64,000 nt of DNA from Rhizomys pruinosus. Taxonomy: Eukaryota > Chordata > Mammalia > Rodentia > Spalacidae. The notes beneath the pieces were generated by a model. It saw only the letters and a program-made list of their open reading frames with translations. It was not told the DNA's origin and ran no database searches. Location of the stretch: contig VZQC01011955.1 in NCBI GenBank assembly GCA_009823505.1, positions 2,418,852 to 2,482,851 on the forward strand. Direction: 5' to 3'. A program made the position numbers and the translations under genes. Shown in pieces: positions 11,138 through 22,830 of the stretch (positions within the stretch are counted from its first letter, which is position 1; every line of letters begins with the position of its first letter).

Positions 11138-11355
11138 GTGGGGCTGGATAAATGGCTCAGTAGTTGAGAGAACTTATCGTTCTTCCAGAGGACACAAGTT
11201 GAGTTCCTAGGACCTACAGTGGGTGACTCACAACCATCTCTAACTCCAGTTCCAGAGGATCTGAAGCCTTCTTCTGGACTCCGCAGGCACCTGCACTCGT
11301 GTAGTGCACATATAGCCATTCAGGCACAGACACACAGACACATATAAACAAATCT
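11138..11355 (+). repeat. Old B2/B3 SINE
   Basis: A ggggctggataaatggctca head, degenerate B box and body ending in 'cacagacacatataaac'. Its 3' part pairs with the inverted fragment immediately downstream. Confidence 0.8.
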
Positions 11356-11365
11356 TTTGAGCTTA

Positions 11366-11480
11366 ATAAGATTTATTTATTTTATATGTGTCTATGTCTG
11401 TGCCTGAATGGCTGTATGTGCACTGCATGAGTGCAGGTGCTTGCAGAGTCCAAGAGGAACCTCCGACTACTTCCTTAAGG
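11366..11480 (-). repeat. Truncated B2/B3 SINE, inverted
   Basis: The reverse complement of the 3' half of a B2/B3 (atatgtgtctatgtctgtgc, ggctgtatgtgcactgcatg). It lacks the tRNA-like head. With 11300-11355 it makes an inverted repeat with a very short spacer. Confidence 0.75.
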
Positions 11481-13296
11481 AAAACATGACATCTTTTAGC
11501 CAAAAAAAAATCCTCCAATTCAAGTGATATGGGTATATATGTATGTAGATATAAAACTATGTATATATGTATATATATTGAAGTAATGCAAATTAGAGAG
11601 AACAGCAAAAGAATAGGAAAAAAAAAACCTCTGGAAAGACTCAGAAAAAGATGCAAGACATGTATGGCAGAGTGCAGGGACTCAGGTGGGGTGGGGGGCA
11701 TGGAAAGGGAAGTGACTCTAAATTCGATTAAAAAATGATGTATGATTTATGGGAAAAGTTTAATAACAATAAAAATTTTTTTAAATCTTAATTGTTTTTC
11801 AGTCGTGACCCCCATTTGAAGGGTTGGTCAGAGTCATTCTTTGGTTGGGACATTTCTACCGGACAGTCATTCACCAGGGACCGCTCACTAAGGTCACAGT
11901 CTGTAGAAATAAAGGGCAAGTGGATTAGGAAATTGACAGGAAGCCTCACAGATGGGTCTCAGAGATTTTCCTTTTTTTGAGGCCAGGGGACCTAGTTGGA
12001 ACTCCTTCCTGTTTGTTTCCTATGGATGGTTGAAAGCTGGGTTGGGTGGGTGGAGAGTCTTTAAGTTGCTTTATGTTATTGGTCTTTTTGTGCATACTTG
12101 GAAAGTGAGCAACTATCGATCAGATCTGCTACAGGAGGAAACTATTGTGTAAGGAAGGCTGATTACCCCACACCTGCAGAAAGGGCAAAGCTTGGAGAAA
12201 AAGAACCCCATCACACCTGGCTAGGAAAAATTTGGGGCAGGCCCAGGATGTAGTCTTACCAAGGTCCTCATGTGCCTCTAGGGAGATAATCCTGAATCCC
12301 TCTGTTCCCCCAGAAAGAATTGAAACACCCGATGGATTCTGACCCCTCCCTGAAAGGACACTAGTCCACTGAGCTGGGTGCTGCACAGGAACAGGCAGAC
12401 CTCCAACGACAGAAAGTGAAAGCTGGAGACCAGGGAGAAACTAAGGTCTGTGGTTCCCCATACTGAAGGGCAAGTGTCCCCTCTTCCAGGGACCAGCCAC
12501 GGTGGGTCCCCTGCAGAACACTACACAGAACAGGCTCCTTCCCTATTGTAAAGGTCATAGCTGCTGTGCACATGAGTGCACACACACTTTGTGGGCCCCG
12601 CAGGTCTGAAGTCCCATTGGTTAAAACAATGCTGCAGCACTGCTATGTCACCAGGGACCCAGAAAAAGAGGTCCGACCCTACTGAAGAGGATGTTTTATG
12701 ACCAGAGCTCCCAGCCTAGCCACTATCAGTATAATAGAAGCAGCAGAGATAACAGAAGGACTAACCATCCCTACTGCCCAGGGTGGGTCTCCCGGCTGCC
12801 AACTTCTAGAGAAAGGCTAGAACAGGACTGTGCAAGCTGGCTCCCACTACAGGTCAACCCTGAACAGTATCGAGCCGGCCAGGGCCTCCAACCATAGGCC
12901 GTGAGGCAGAGCTTTCCTGAGACTCCCTTTCTGAGTGTGGGTGGGGTTTGTATGAGTCACACAAGCCCTGTGGATCACTGTGTAAAGACCAGAGTGGCAA
13001 CCTACCAAGAGAGCAGCTTCTCCAGTCATAAGGACACTGCAGAGGTCTTGAGAACCTGGGGGTGGAGGGTGAGGTGGAGTGAGGTGGGGGCCTGGGAAAG
13101 GACACTGTTCAACACATGCAAGAAAGACTGCCCTTTCTGGGGACCTCCACTAGCCAGCTGCTCTTCGAGCCCCTTCACTGGGTCCCTAAGACCAAGCGTC
13201 ATCTGCACAGCTCATCCCTGGAGCTGCCCTCCATCCCCTCGGGCTCCTGCACCCACCAGTGCCCAGCAGGATGCTGAGCAGTGTGAGCACAGAGTC
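11481..13296. other. Rin3: Rin3 intron 3, unique sequence
   Basis: An AT-rich part (11520-11790) with tatatgtatg runs is followed by ordinary unique sequence. Overlapping frames on both strands (for example 12129-12386 and 12854-13305) show no recognisable protein. Confidence 0.45.
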
Positions 13297-13311
13297 CATA
13301 GTTAGCTTTCT

Positions 13312-13546
13312 TTTTTTAATCTTTTTAAACTTTTTTTTTATTTTTTAGGTGTATGAGTGTACTATCTGCATGTAGGATGGTGCACCCGTGTCGTGCAATG
13401 CCGCAGAGGTCAGAAGAGGGCATCGGATTCCCCTGGAACTGAAGTTAAAGACGGTTCTTAGCCACCACGTGGGTGCTGGGAATTGAACCCGGGTCCTCTG
13501 CAAGAGCAGTCGGTGCTCTTAACCGCTAGGCCATCTCTCCAGCCCC
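13312..13546 (-). repeat. B2 SINE, short subtype, with 15-bp duplication
   Basis: A reverse B2 with direct repeats catagttagctttct at 13297-13311 and 13547-13561. The body lacks the 17-bp duplication and carries the ttaaagacgg variant. Confidence 0.94.
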
Positions 13547-13561
13547 CATAGTTAGCTTTCT

Positions 13562-14205
13562 GTTGTGATAAAAATTCTCAGACAAAATCCAAGTTGGGAA
13601 GGAAAGGATTTATTTGGCTTACATATCCTGTTCACGGTTCATCACTGGGGAAGCCAAGGCAGAAACTCAAGCAGGAACGGGGAGGCTGAAGCAGAGACCA
13701 CGGAGGAATGCGGCTTACTGGCGTGCTCCTTTGGCCTGTGCTCAGCCTGCTTTCTCTCTCCTTCCTTCCTTCCTTTCTCCCCTCCCTCCCTCCCTCCCTC
13801 CCTCCCTCCCTCCCTTCCTTCCTTCCTTCCTTCCTTCCTTCCTTCCTTCCTTCCTTCCTTCCTTCTTGATTGAGAGAGGGTCTCCCTGTAGCCTCAGCTG
13901 GCATGGAATTCACTATGTAGAATAGGCTGGCTTGGATCTCATAGATGTCTGCCTGCCACTGCCTCCTGAGTGCTGGGATTAAAGACATGCACTACCACAC
14001 CTGGCTTAGCCTGCTTTCTACAATGGACCATTTGCCCAAGGGTGGCACCACCCACAGTGGGCTGGACCCACCTACATCACTCGACAATTAAGAAAATACC
14101 TCACAGATGTGACCACAGGCAGATTTGATAGAGGAAGTTCCCTAAGTGAGGTTCCTACTTCCTAGGTGTGTCAAACTGACAGCTGAAGCTATCCAAAACA
14201 CCTAG
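13562..14205. mobile_element. Rodent interspersed repeat with nested B1 (copy A)
   Basis: The outer repeat has segments shared with 17068-17660: 'ggaaaggatttatttggctt', 'aggaatgcggcttactggcg', 'gcctgtgctcagcctgcttt', then after the insert 'gggtggcaccacccacagtg' and 'caattaagaaaatacc'. Similar blocks are common in rodent genomes; I recall them as an L1/Lx-type 3' segment but cannot be sure of the family. A reverse B1 with a long CCTT/CCCT tail sits inside. Confidence 0.65.
13756..14007 (-). repeat. Nested B1 SINE with long CCTT/CCCT tail
   Basis: The tail tract covers 13756-13865 and the reverse B1 body about 13866-14003. The duplication agcctgctttct is at 13744-13755 and 14008-14019. The same host position is occupied in the repeat at 17068. 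Confidence 0.85.
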
Positions 14206-14557
14206 GATCTCTCAGCTGGAGGCAAATGGGACAGGTACCCAGACAGTAGCTCAGACAGAGGTCTAAGCAGAGTCCCTTAGATGCCTGTTATTGCTAATGG
14301 CAGGAATTCACAGACAACCAGAAAAGAAGGGCCCAGAAAGACTGCTCTGCTCCCCCCTCACCAGTGCATGGAAGGGGAAACTGAGGCCCAGAGAAGGCCC
14401 CCTCATTTTGAGAGGGGAGATAAGTTCGGTGCTTTCCAGGTAGCTTCTGGTACTTTCTGGAATCTACAGATTATGATTCTGGAATTGGTTACTAAGTGCT
14501 GTCACAGCACTAAGCTGTGCATAGATTTGAGCCTCCTGGTCAGTAATGGAGGTTTAT
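14206..14557. other. Rin3: Rin3 intron 3, unique sequence
   Basis: No repeat or gene recognised. Confidence 0.4.
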
Positions 14558-14572
14558 AGAGCTCAAGGTTTT

Positions 14573-14792
14573 TTTAATTTTTTTTAAATTTTTGTATGTG
14601 TATGAATGTACTGTATGCATGTAGGTTGGTGCACCCGTGTCGTGCAATGCTGCGGAGGTCAGAACAGGGTGTTGGATTCCCTTGGAACTGGAGTCAGATG
14701 GTTTTCAGCCACCATGTGGGTGCTGGGGATCGAACCCGGTCCTCTGCAAGAGCAGTCGGTGCTCTTAACTGCTAGGCCATCTCTCCAGCCCC
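14573..14792 (-). repeat. B2 SINE, short subtype, with 15-bp duplication
   Basis: Reverse B2 with direct repeats agagctcaaggtttt at 14558-14572 and 14793-14807. Confidence 0.94.
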
Positions 14793-14807
14793 AGAGCTCA
14801 AGGTTTT

Positions 14808-15185
14808 AATAAATAATTCTATCTGTAAGCTCCTACTATGTGCCAGGCTCTGTACTCCTAAATCATTATGACAATTCCATTATCCATATTTTTTAAAAAA
14901 TTCCTTATTCCTTATATTATTTAGTTATGTGTGTGTATACATAGGGTACAAGTATACCACTGCTTATACATGGAGGCCAGGGGACATCTTGTGATCTTGT
15001 GGAAGTTGGTTCTTTCTTTCCACTACGTTGGGGGACCCAGGGATCAAACTCAATTTTTCAGGGTTGGCAGCAAGCACTCTTGGCTGCTGAACCATCTCGC
15101 TGGCCTCATTATTTAGATTTTATAGATGAGGAAACTCAAGCTCAGAGAGGTTCAGCTGCTGATCCAAAGGTGTGGCCGGGTCATG
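14808..15185 (-). repeat. MIR SINE split by a B3-like SINE
   Basis: The left part has 'ctactatgtgccaggctctg' and the right part 'tatagatgaggaaactcaag', the two hallmark pieces of a reverse MIR. They are separated by a reverse B3/B2 at about 14885-15107. Confidence 0.75.
14885..15107 (-). repeat. B3/B2 SINE inside MIR
   Basis: The reverse pattern gtgtgtgtatacatagggta, ggggacccagggatcaaact, gctgctgaaccatctcgctg is seen. It is diverged from the young B2 set. Confidence 0.75.
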
Positions 15186-17067
15186 ATAGGCTTTGTTCAG
15201 GAGAGGCAGCATGGGGCAGAGGGACACAGGAAAACGCACCAGGGCTTCTACAGGAACTGTTACTGCCCCTGCCTCAGCTCCAGCAGAGGCCTCTCCTTCT
15301 GGCCTCAATCTCCTCCCTGGTCACTGGTGGACACCTCTACTAGGGGAGGCCTTTCTGGCAGAGTGCTGGCCCTTCCATCGGCCCCAGGTACTGGGCACAT
15401 CCTGTTCTCCAGAGCAGATCACGTTATGATGTCGCAGGCCCAACCCTGGCTCTGAATGGAGCAGGAGCACCTGGTCCTGAGCCGTATTCCTTTCCACTGT
15501 CCCAGGTCAAGGATGTTTTCGGAGACCCTACCACATGCTCCCGGGTTTGTGTCTGCGGAAGCACCGTCTCCGAGCCCCAAGGGGGCAGTCACACCGCAGT
15601 CACTCCCCATTTCACTGCTCTTGCTAAAATAAAAGGCTCCTATTTTTGGAAGCTGTTCTTTCCTTTTGAGCAAGTGCAAACACGAGGTTTCAAAAGTCTG
15701 AAGAGGAGCACAGGATGAACTGTCACAATGCAGACGGGACTTCATTTGGGAACTATTTATAGGTTCAGATGCCAAAACAGAAGGGGGCATTGGACAGATT
15801 TGCAAATTGCCAAGTGTTAGGGAAGACTAAATAAAAAGTAAGCCAGGGGAGAAGGCAGGTGGGGGCGTGGGGACCCTGAGCAGAGGTGCCGTTCAAGGGA
15901 GCTGGGGACCTGGGAAACTCTTACCCTTCCCTTGGCCACACCAAAGAGGTCAGGGAGGCCTGTGAATGCATATTACATGAAAAGAGAGGGGACAAAAGTG
16001 GAGGGAGGTGGCCCACCATCCTAATAGGGACATCAGCTCCGAGTGCTATGAAGCCCTTACCATCAATGTCTAGAGAACATCGGCTCCAACTTCAGGATCT
16101 TATAAACTCTGTGCAAATGGTATTTCAACATACGGAGAAATGATTGAGGAGACAATCTGTGTTCTTTGCCCCCCGCCCAAACACACTAAGTGTTCAAGAT
16201 TAGGGCTACTATACTTACACTCGTACTTCATCTCAGTGCAGCCCAGCCACATTTGAATGGCTTTTCATCCACCACTTGGATGAAACCCTGGTCCTCAGCC
16301 AGGAGCAAGTTGGTCCCCCAGAGAGACTTGGCAATGCATGTAGTTGTCATACCTCAGGGGATGGTGCTAGTGGCACCTCGAGGTCAGAGGCCAGGGATGC
16401 TGCCAACATTCTACCCTGGCCTGGAGTCCCTCACAAGGGAGTATCTGTTCCCAAGGTCACCAGTGCCAAGTTTCAGAAACCCCAGTCTAGGGTGGGAACC
16501 GGTGTGTAAAACTTGAGACACCTGGCAGGGGCCCAGGAGAGCTGTGGATGGCAGGTCCCAGCCTGCTGCTGGCACACAGTGGGCACCTAACAGTGAGGCC
16601 TGCAACTGGACTCAGTGGGGACCTCAGCCCTAGAGGGGCCAGGCTCCCATGGCCTAATCTACCAATGTAGAAACAAGAGAGCCACAGTACGAGTCAAGAA
16701 TCAGAAACAAGGGCCCACTTTTGGCCAAGGGGGACTTACCTGCTCCCAAGACTGTACTGAGCCATGGGCATAAGCATCAGCTTTCCACCCTAAGCATGCT
16801 GGATCCTTGCTCAGCCTAGAGTCCAGGGAGCAAGGCCGACAGCGGTGTCTACTGGGGCACTGGGCTGAAGGTATGTGTTGGCTGCATCCTACGGTCCAGC
16901 CACAGTCAGAGGGTTGGGGCTCGCCTTATTTATTTGGGTACAGGTTCTGAGGGTGGGCGGGGAGGAAAGTGGCACTAGAGTAGAGATCCTTCCCCAGGCC
17001 CTGTGGGCACAGCAGCAGCTCCAGTTCACCCCCAATGCCTCAGGTCACGATGGGGTGGGTCCTGCTC
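15186..17067. other. Rin3: Rin3 intron 3, long repeat-free stretch
   Basis: About 1.9 kb without a recognisable repeat, unusual for this window. A segment at 15600-15850 is A/T-rich and contains a perfect MEF2-type site (ctatttatag, 15753-15762) and a CArG-like cctatttttgg (15639-15649). Whether it is regulatory cannot be told from one sequence. No exon is seen. Confidence 0.4.
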
Positions 17068-17267
17068 TGGTTTCTCTGTTGCTGTGATAAGACACTGACC
17101 AAATCAACTTGGAGAGGGTTTATTTCATTCTTACTGTTCGAATTAATAGTCTATCACTAAGAAAAGCCAAAGCAGGAACTCAAGGTAGGAATCTGAGGCT
17201 GGAGCTGAAGCATAGACTGCGGAGGAATGCTGTTGACTGGCTTGCTCCTCTGGCCTGTGCTCAGCCT

Positions 17268-17323
<56 letters not shown>

Positions 17324-17660
17324 GTTTCGAGTCAGGGTCTCCCTGTAGTCCCAGCTGGCATGGAACTTGCTATGTAGACCAGGCTGGCCTCAAACTCACA
17401 GAGATCTGTCTGCCTCTGGCTCCCAAGTGCTGGGATTAAAGGCTTGTACCACCACACCTGGCTTTCAGCCTGCTTTCTTATATAACCCAGGACCACTTGC
17501 CAGGGGTGGCACTGCTCACAGTAGGCTGGGCCCTCCCATATCACTCTACAATCAAGAAAATGCTTCTCAGACATGCCTACAGGCCAATCCTATAGAGGGA
17601 GTTCCATAATTGAAGTTCCCTCTTCCTAGGCATGTCAGGTTGACAACCTGAGGCCAACCA
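17068..17660. mobile_element. Rodent interspersed repeat with nested B1 (copy B)
   Basis: The same outer repeat as 13562-14205: 'tttctctgttgctgtgataa', 'gaggaatgctgttgactggc', 'gcctgtgctcagcctgct', and after the insert 'cagcctgctttcttatataa', 'caggggtggcactgctcaca', 'caatcaagaaaatgc'. It holds a reverse B1 with a CT tail at the corresponding position. Confidence 0.65.
17271..17465 (-). repeat. Nested B1 SINE with (CT)n tail
   Basis: A CT tract of about 48 bp (17271-17318) is joined to a reverse B1 body. The host motif cagcctgct is present on both sides (17262-17270 and from 17466). Confidence 0.85.
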
Positions 17661-18786
17661 TGACAGGATGCCACTCTTGGGAGCTGTTCCTTGGCCTGCC
17701 CTTCCTGCCTGCCAGCTGCGACATAGCTGGAAGTTCTCTCAGCAGATTCATGGGTCTCATGTTTCTCTAACAGACCATCTCATTCAAATTCTCCTTAGTT
17801 ACTAGCTATTGCCTAGGAAGAGCAGAGCAGATTGCCCTCTAGTGGTAGAGGTGAAGAGGCCCTCTTCACCCTAAAGGACAGGAATAGGAACAGAGGAACA
17901 CTGCATATTTTAGCCTCTCATTTTGGGAAACTCCTCCTGCTAAGGACCCTGGAATCTGCACCCAGACCCTGCCCTTATCCTGACATCAGACTCGGGCTTG
18001 TTCAGTCTTCATTTGATAACTACTTGTTGAGTGCTTACTGAATGCCATGCCAGGTACTACGGACAGTCATGCCCCTTGCTGTCCCCCTCCCCATCCACAG
18101 CTCTGGGGTCTCCAGGGGTTCCTCTTCCTTCCTCGGTCACTTCTACAAGCCAGTCCTCTTAAATATCTCTGAGACATGTTCCTTTTTCTTATGCTCAGCC
18201 CGACACTGCTGTCCCTGGTCACTGCTGTAGACTTCTGGCCTCACTTGCATTCCAGCCTTCATGCCAACCCCTCCCTGACCACAAATGTACAACTTCTCTG
18301 TGAAGGTTCAATGGACGAGGGCCCCTCCACCTGTTCTTCATTGGCTTCTCAAGGTCTTTGGACATAGACTGAACCACGGGGCCTGTGTACACAGCTCTGT
18401 GACAACCTTGTGGGCCCTGGCTGGCACTGGGTTCTCTACTCACCCTTCTCTTCTACACGCCCACATTTGGCCTCATTGAACTTCCCCTGGACATACCTGG
18501 CACATTGGGACACTTGTCTTAACACTTCCCAACTCATGCATACAGGACACTTCTCTGCGTCCTTAGACGCCCCCCATGTCTGCACCCACCTGTCTACCAG
18601 TGCTGGGGGTTCTTCCTCAGAGGGCAGTAAAATCCCAACATTGCTCTAGTATTGTCATCTATGTGTACTAAGGGCCTAGTTGAGTGAACCAATAAGAACA
18701 AATAAACTAATGTCATATATCACCCTCTAATTATGGAGGGTGAGTGACTCTTGGATAAAAGCTTCCTGAAGAACAGAAGCATACTG
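17661..18786. other. Rin3: Rin3 intron 3, unique sequence with a MIR scrap
   Basis: A short piece at about 17995-18056 ('gttgagtgcttactgaatgc') resembles a reverse MIR. The rest is unique, with no gene seen. Confidence 0.45.
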
Positions 18787-18925
18787 TTTTCTTTTTTTTT
18801 TTTTTTTTTTTGGAGACAGAGTCTCACTTTGTAGTACAGTCTGGGTTTGAACTCAAGATCTTCCTGTCTTTGTTCTCCTGCTCCCTTCCTCTGCCCACCC
18901 AAAAGTGCTGAATTACAGGCATGGG
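18787..18925 (-). repeat. Old B1/B4 SINE
   Basis: A poly-T run, then gagacagagtctcactttgt and 'aaagtgctgaattacaggca'. It is diverged and could be a B4 half. Confidence 0.7.
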
Positions 18926-18929
18926 CTCA

Positions 18930-19145
18930 GAGACATTTATTTTTAATTCTATAACTTTGTTTGCTTGTATGCACATATGTGTGTGAGCATGTGCATGCCA
19001 CAATGCACATACCGCAGTGTGTATGTGTAGGTCAGAGGACAACTTGCAGAAGCCAGCTCTCTCCTGCCCTATGGATCCCAGAGATGGAACAAGTTCACTG
19101 GATGTGTGTCAGGCACCTTTACTGCGGAGCCATCTCCCTGACCCA
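18930..19145 (-). repeat. B3-like SINE
   Basis: Reverse-oriented B3 features: 'gtatgtgtaggtcagaggac', a weak anti-B box, and 'gcggagccatctccctgacc' at the head end. Confidence 0.7.
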
Positions 19146-19370
19146 GCATGTTTTCAACCCCAGGACAGCACCACAGAGTGCTAGAAGCAGGAGTTTAGAG
19201 AGGATGCTGGGGTTTAAATCCTATTCTTGCTACTCACTAAAATATATCTCTGAGCAAGACCTCTAGGCTTTTTTGTGCCCTGGTTTCTGCAAAATTAGGG
19301 TTATGATTCTTGTTATCTATTGCTGTGTAACAAAAGACAAAATTTAGTGGCTTAAAGATAACAACCATCT

Positions 19371-19525
19371 TTTTTTTTTGTATTCTTGAGACAGGGTCTC
19401 CCTGTAGTCCCAGCTGGCCTGGAGCTCACTCTGTAGACCAGGCTGGCCTTGAACTCACAGAGATCCACCTGCCTCTGCCTCCCGAGTGCTGAGATTAAAG
19501 GTGTGCACCACAACACGTAGCTCAA
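19371..19525 (-). repeat. B1 SINE
   Basis: Reverse B1 with gagacagggtctccctgtag and 'tgcctcccgagtgctgagat'. It sits in an older repeat-like context ('ttgctgtgtaacaaaagaca' just upstream) whose family I cannot name. Confidence 0.88.
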
Positions 19526-19987
19526 GATTTGTGGGTCAGAAGCTTGGGCAGGGCTCAGCTGTTACTGGGAGAACTGACTTCTTCACTGGCTGGTATCAGC
19601 TGGGGGATGGTATGGTCTGGAGGATTCCCTCAAGTCTGGCTCCTCAGCAGGGATAGCTGAGAGGCTAGCTAGATTCAGCCAGTTCTTTCCCTCTCCTGGG
19701 CCCCTCTCTCCCCCTTCATCCCCAGGCCTTTTTCTCCAGGTTGGTAGCAACTCAGCTCTTGTAGCCTAGGAAGAAGCCTCCAGCTCTCTGAAAAACTATG
19801 AGGAACTGGCATAGTGTCATTTCTGATTATTCTGATGATTACAGACATCACAAGCTGGCATAGATACAAGGGAGGGGCAATAGACTCTACTTCCAGAAGG
19901 AAGAAGTGCCAAAGAATGTGCCCTCAATCTGCCACACTGTGGTGCCAATGCACTGAAGTTGACATACAGCTTAAACTTAGCATAGCA

Positions 19988-20115
19988 AGAGCATGGTGTG
20001 GTGGCACATACCTGGAATCTTAGCACTTGGAAGCCTAAAGCAGGAAGACTATGCATTTGAGGATTTGAGACCCCATCTGGGCTACAGAGCAACACCCTGT
20101 CTCAAAAGACTGAAA
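19988..20115 (+). repeat. Diverged B1-like SINE
   Basis: 'catggtgtggtggcacatac', 'gaatcttagcacttggaagc' and 'aacaccctgtctcaaaag' follow the B1/Alu order with many changes. Confidence 0.6.
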
Positions 20116-20790
20116 GATTAATAAATAATCCATACCAAATGCTTGCTTCTAGTTATAGTTCTACAGTTTCTTCCACTGTACCAAGCCAAGACCCAGCTTC
20201 AGCCAAATCATAACTCAGTAGAGGAAGAGGCATATGGAAAGTGTTCGAGGCTAGCTATAAGGGGAAGGGCGTTCTCATATGAATACATGAGCCAGATTCT
20301 GCAAACTTGGGATCTGGCTGGAGTCTGAAGATGTTGATAGGAAACTAAAGTTATGAGAGACCTAGAAGAACCAACACGAATTGAATGGACCCTTTTCTGA
20401 GGATCTCCCTGCAGACTCTGCCATAGGGAAGTCTCACATAGGTGAGGAGACTGAGCTCCTGCCCAAGTTCAGGAAAGTAGTAAGTGGCTAGTGAACTTCA
20501 AAGTTAAGTCTCTCAGTTGGCCTTTTTGTTCCATAGCCACTGCCCTTGACATTTCTCAAAGAGAAAGATGGAAAATCTCCATACATCCTTCCTGTGAATG
20601 ATGGGCTGTGGTCCTCCGGATGCTGAAGGCATGAAAAGCCCTTCAGACACAATCTCAAACACTAGCCATGAGTAGGTTAGTCATATCATTCGTCTGATTT
20701 CTCTAGGAGTCTATGATTCTCTTGTATCATGTCCAGATTCCAACTTACATCTTGTTTCTGCAGAACAGCTTTTCATGTAAGAAGCATAAC

Positions 20791-20841
<51 letters not shown>

Positions 20842-21663
20842 CATGCTTTGGTTTATAAGATGCTCATATACATGTCACAGCCCAAGGATTCTCTAGGATC
20901 GGTGTTTCCACCCTGGTTTTTCAGATGGGAACTGGAGCACACTATGCAGGCCAAAGTTTAACAGTCAGCTCTGGATATAGCACCTGCCCGTTTTGTGATA
21001 TATTTACTCCCTGTATGGGAAGAGATACGCAGTGGGATGGCAGCACTAGTGCCACCAGGGTCATAGCCTAAAGATAAGATTGCCCATGCTCAGCCATCGG
21101 AAGACATAGCCAGGCCTGGAGCTTGGTGACTCCCACGTGCATGGCTGTCCGCACTGAGGTCACGGAGCCCCTACCTATTCCCTTTCTGTCCGACTTTGCT
21201 TCTCTGTCAGGAGCACAGATCCCTTTGCTGCCCTCTCAGCTTTAGCTTTGGACTCAGAGCTACTGCAAGTTCTTTGCTAAATAAATCCCCTGCTGAAAGA
21301 GGAAATGATAACACAACCATGGGAGTATTAATGACTGGATTACTGTCTGCTCTACTTCCCTCTCTGCTGTCCTCCTCTGACCCCTGGAGTCATTTGAATG
21401 AGTAATACAAGAAATATGATAGAAACAACCTTGTTCAGGTGAAAAGTTTCACTATGTATCTCTGACTGAATGCCAGTTACATTCTTGGGAACTAATGCCT
21501 TAGCTCCAAAGTGGAGATCCTAACATCGGATTCAGAGATGGTGAGGACAGAAGACAGAAGGTCCCAAAGCCACACAGTCCCTGCCAAAAAGTAAGTCCCC
21601 AAAATGGAGACCAAAGGCTTAAGATTGAGTGATGAGGGACTGAATTCCACCTGGAGGTCCCTA
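20116..21663. other. Rin3: Rin3 intron 3, unique sequence with a (CA)n
   Basis: The only clear element is a CA microsatellite at 20794-20838. No gene is seen. Confidence 0.5.
20794..20838. repeat. (CA)n microsatellite
   Basis: About 22 perfect AC dinucleotides. Confidence 0.95.
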
Positions 21664-21897
21664 TTTCTTTTAAAAATATTTTATTTATTATTTTTATTTT
21701 ATGTGTATGAGTGTATTGCTGAATGGTATGTAAGTACACCTGTGTCATACAATGTCAGTGGAGCCCAGAAGAGTGTCAGATCCCCTGGAACTGGAGTTAC
21801 AGATGGTTGTTAGTTGCCTTGTGGGTGTTTGGAATCAAACCTGGGTCCTCTACAAGAGCAGTCAGTGCTCTTGACTGCTGAGCCATCTCTCCAGCTG
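21664..21897 (-). repeat. Older B2 SINE
   Basis: Reverse B2 with 'gtgtatgagtgtattgctga', 'ggaactggagttacagatgg' and 'ctgagccatctctccagc'. Confidence 0.88.
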
Positions 21898-22455
21898 CCC
21901 AAGGTCCATACTTCTATAGGTGCCAAGCATAGCCTTGGACTGGGAACTCCATTAGGGGAACATTCTAGCAGGGGAAATTCCTCTGGTGCAAGTTCCTTAA
22001 AAGTCAATAATGTGAAAACCAAGACAGATGGGAATATATGTATTTATCTAACAAAGGCTGGACCAGGTCTGCCAATAGGAACAGGGAAAACCATTCATTG
22101 ATCTTGACAAGTAAGGGAAGAAGGACACAAAGAGCCACAGAAGATACCAGTCCATTTCCATGGAACTTTCTAGAAGCTCTTGCCTCTGACTTCTTCCCTA
22201 AAGGAACAAATTGGTAGGACCAGTGTACTAACATAGATCCTCAAGAGGCAGCTGGGGTGCCTGGACACTGAGGAGCCCGTGCTTTCTAGGCTATGGTGAG
22301 GCTTTATGATCTAGGTGCATGGGATGTGTAGGGTTGGGTGAGGGTGAGGGGCTTTATCCTTCCAGAGCACTTTGTATCATATGCCATGTAAAGTCAGAGC
22401 TTCCCTCTCTCAGGAGGCCCAGAGGCACTGAGTGCCTTATATAAGACTGTAGCAG

Positions 22456-22663
22456 GGGCTGGAGGGATGGCCTAGCAGTTAAGAGTGTCAACCGCTCTTG
22501 CAGGGACCCGGGTTCGATCCCCAGCACACACATGGTGGCTGAGAACCGTCTTTAACTCCAGTTCCAGGGGAATCTGACACCCTCTTCTGACCTCTGCGGC
22601 ATTGCACAGCACAGGTGCACAGACCTGCATGCAGACAGTACATTCATACACATAGAGAAAAAA
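22456..22663 (+). repeat. B2 SINE, short subtype, with 13-bp duplication
   Basis: It starts ggggctggagggatggccta, has B box gggttcgatcccc and a short A tail. Direct repeats aagactgtagcag lie at 22443-22455 and 22664-22676. Confidence 0.94.
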
Positions 22664-22676
22664 AAGACTGTAGCAG

Positions 22677-22830
22677 CCAGGGGTGGTGGTGCACCCCTTT
22701 AATCCTAGCTCTCAGGAGTCAGAGGCAGAGGCAGGCAGATCTCTGTGTGATCAAGGCCAGCCTGGTCTACACAGTGAGCTTCAGGCCAGATGGAGCTACA
22801 GGAGGACTCTGTCTCCACAAACCAAACACA
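22677..22830 (+). repeat. B1 SINE
   Basis: A B1 directly abuts the B2 duplication: 'ccaggggtggtggtgcaccc', 'aaggccagcctggtctacac', with an extra gaggca hexamer. Confidence 0.88.
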
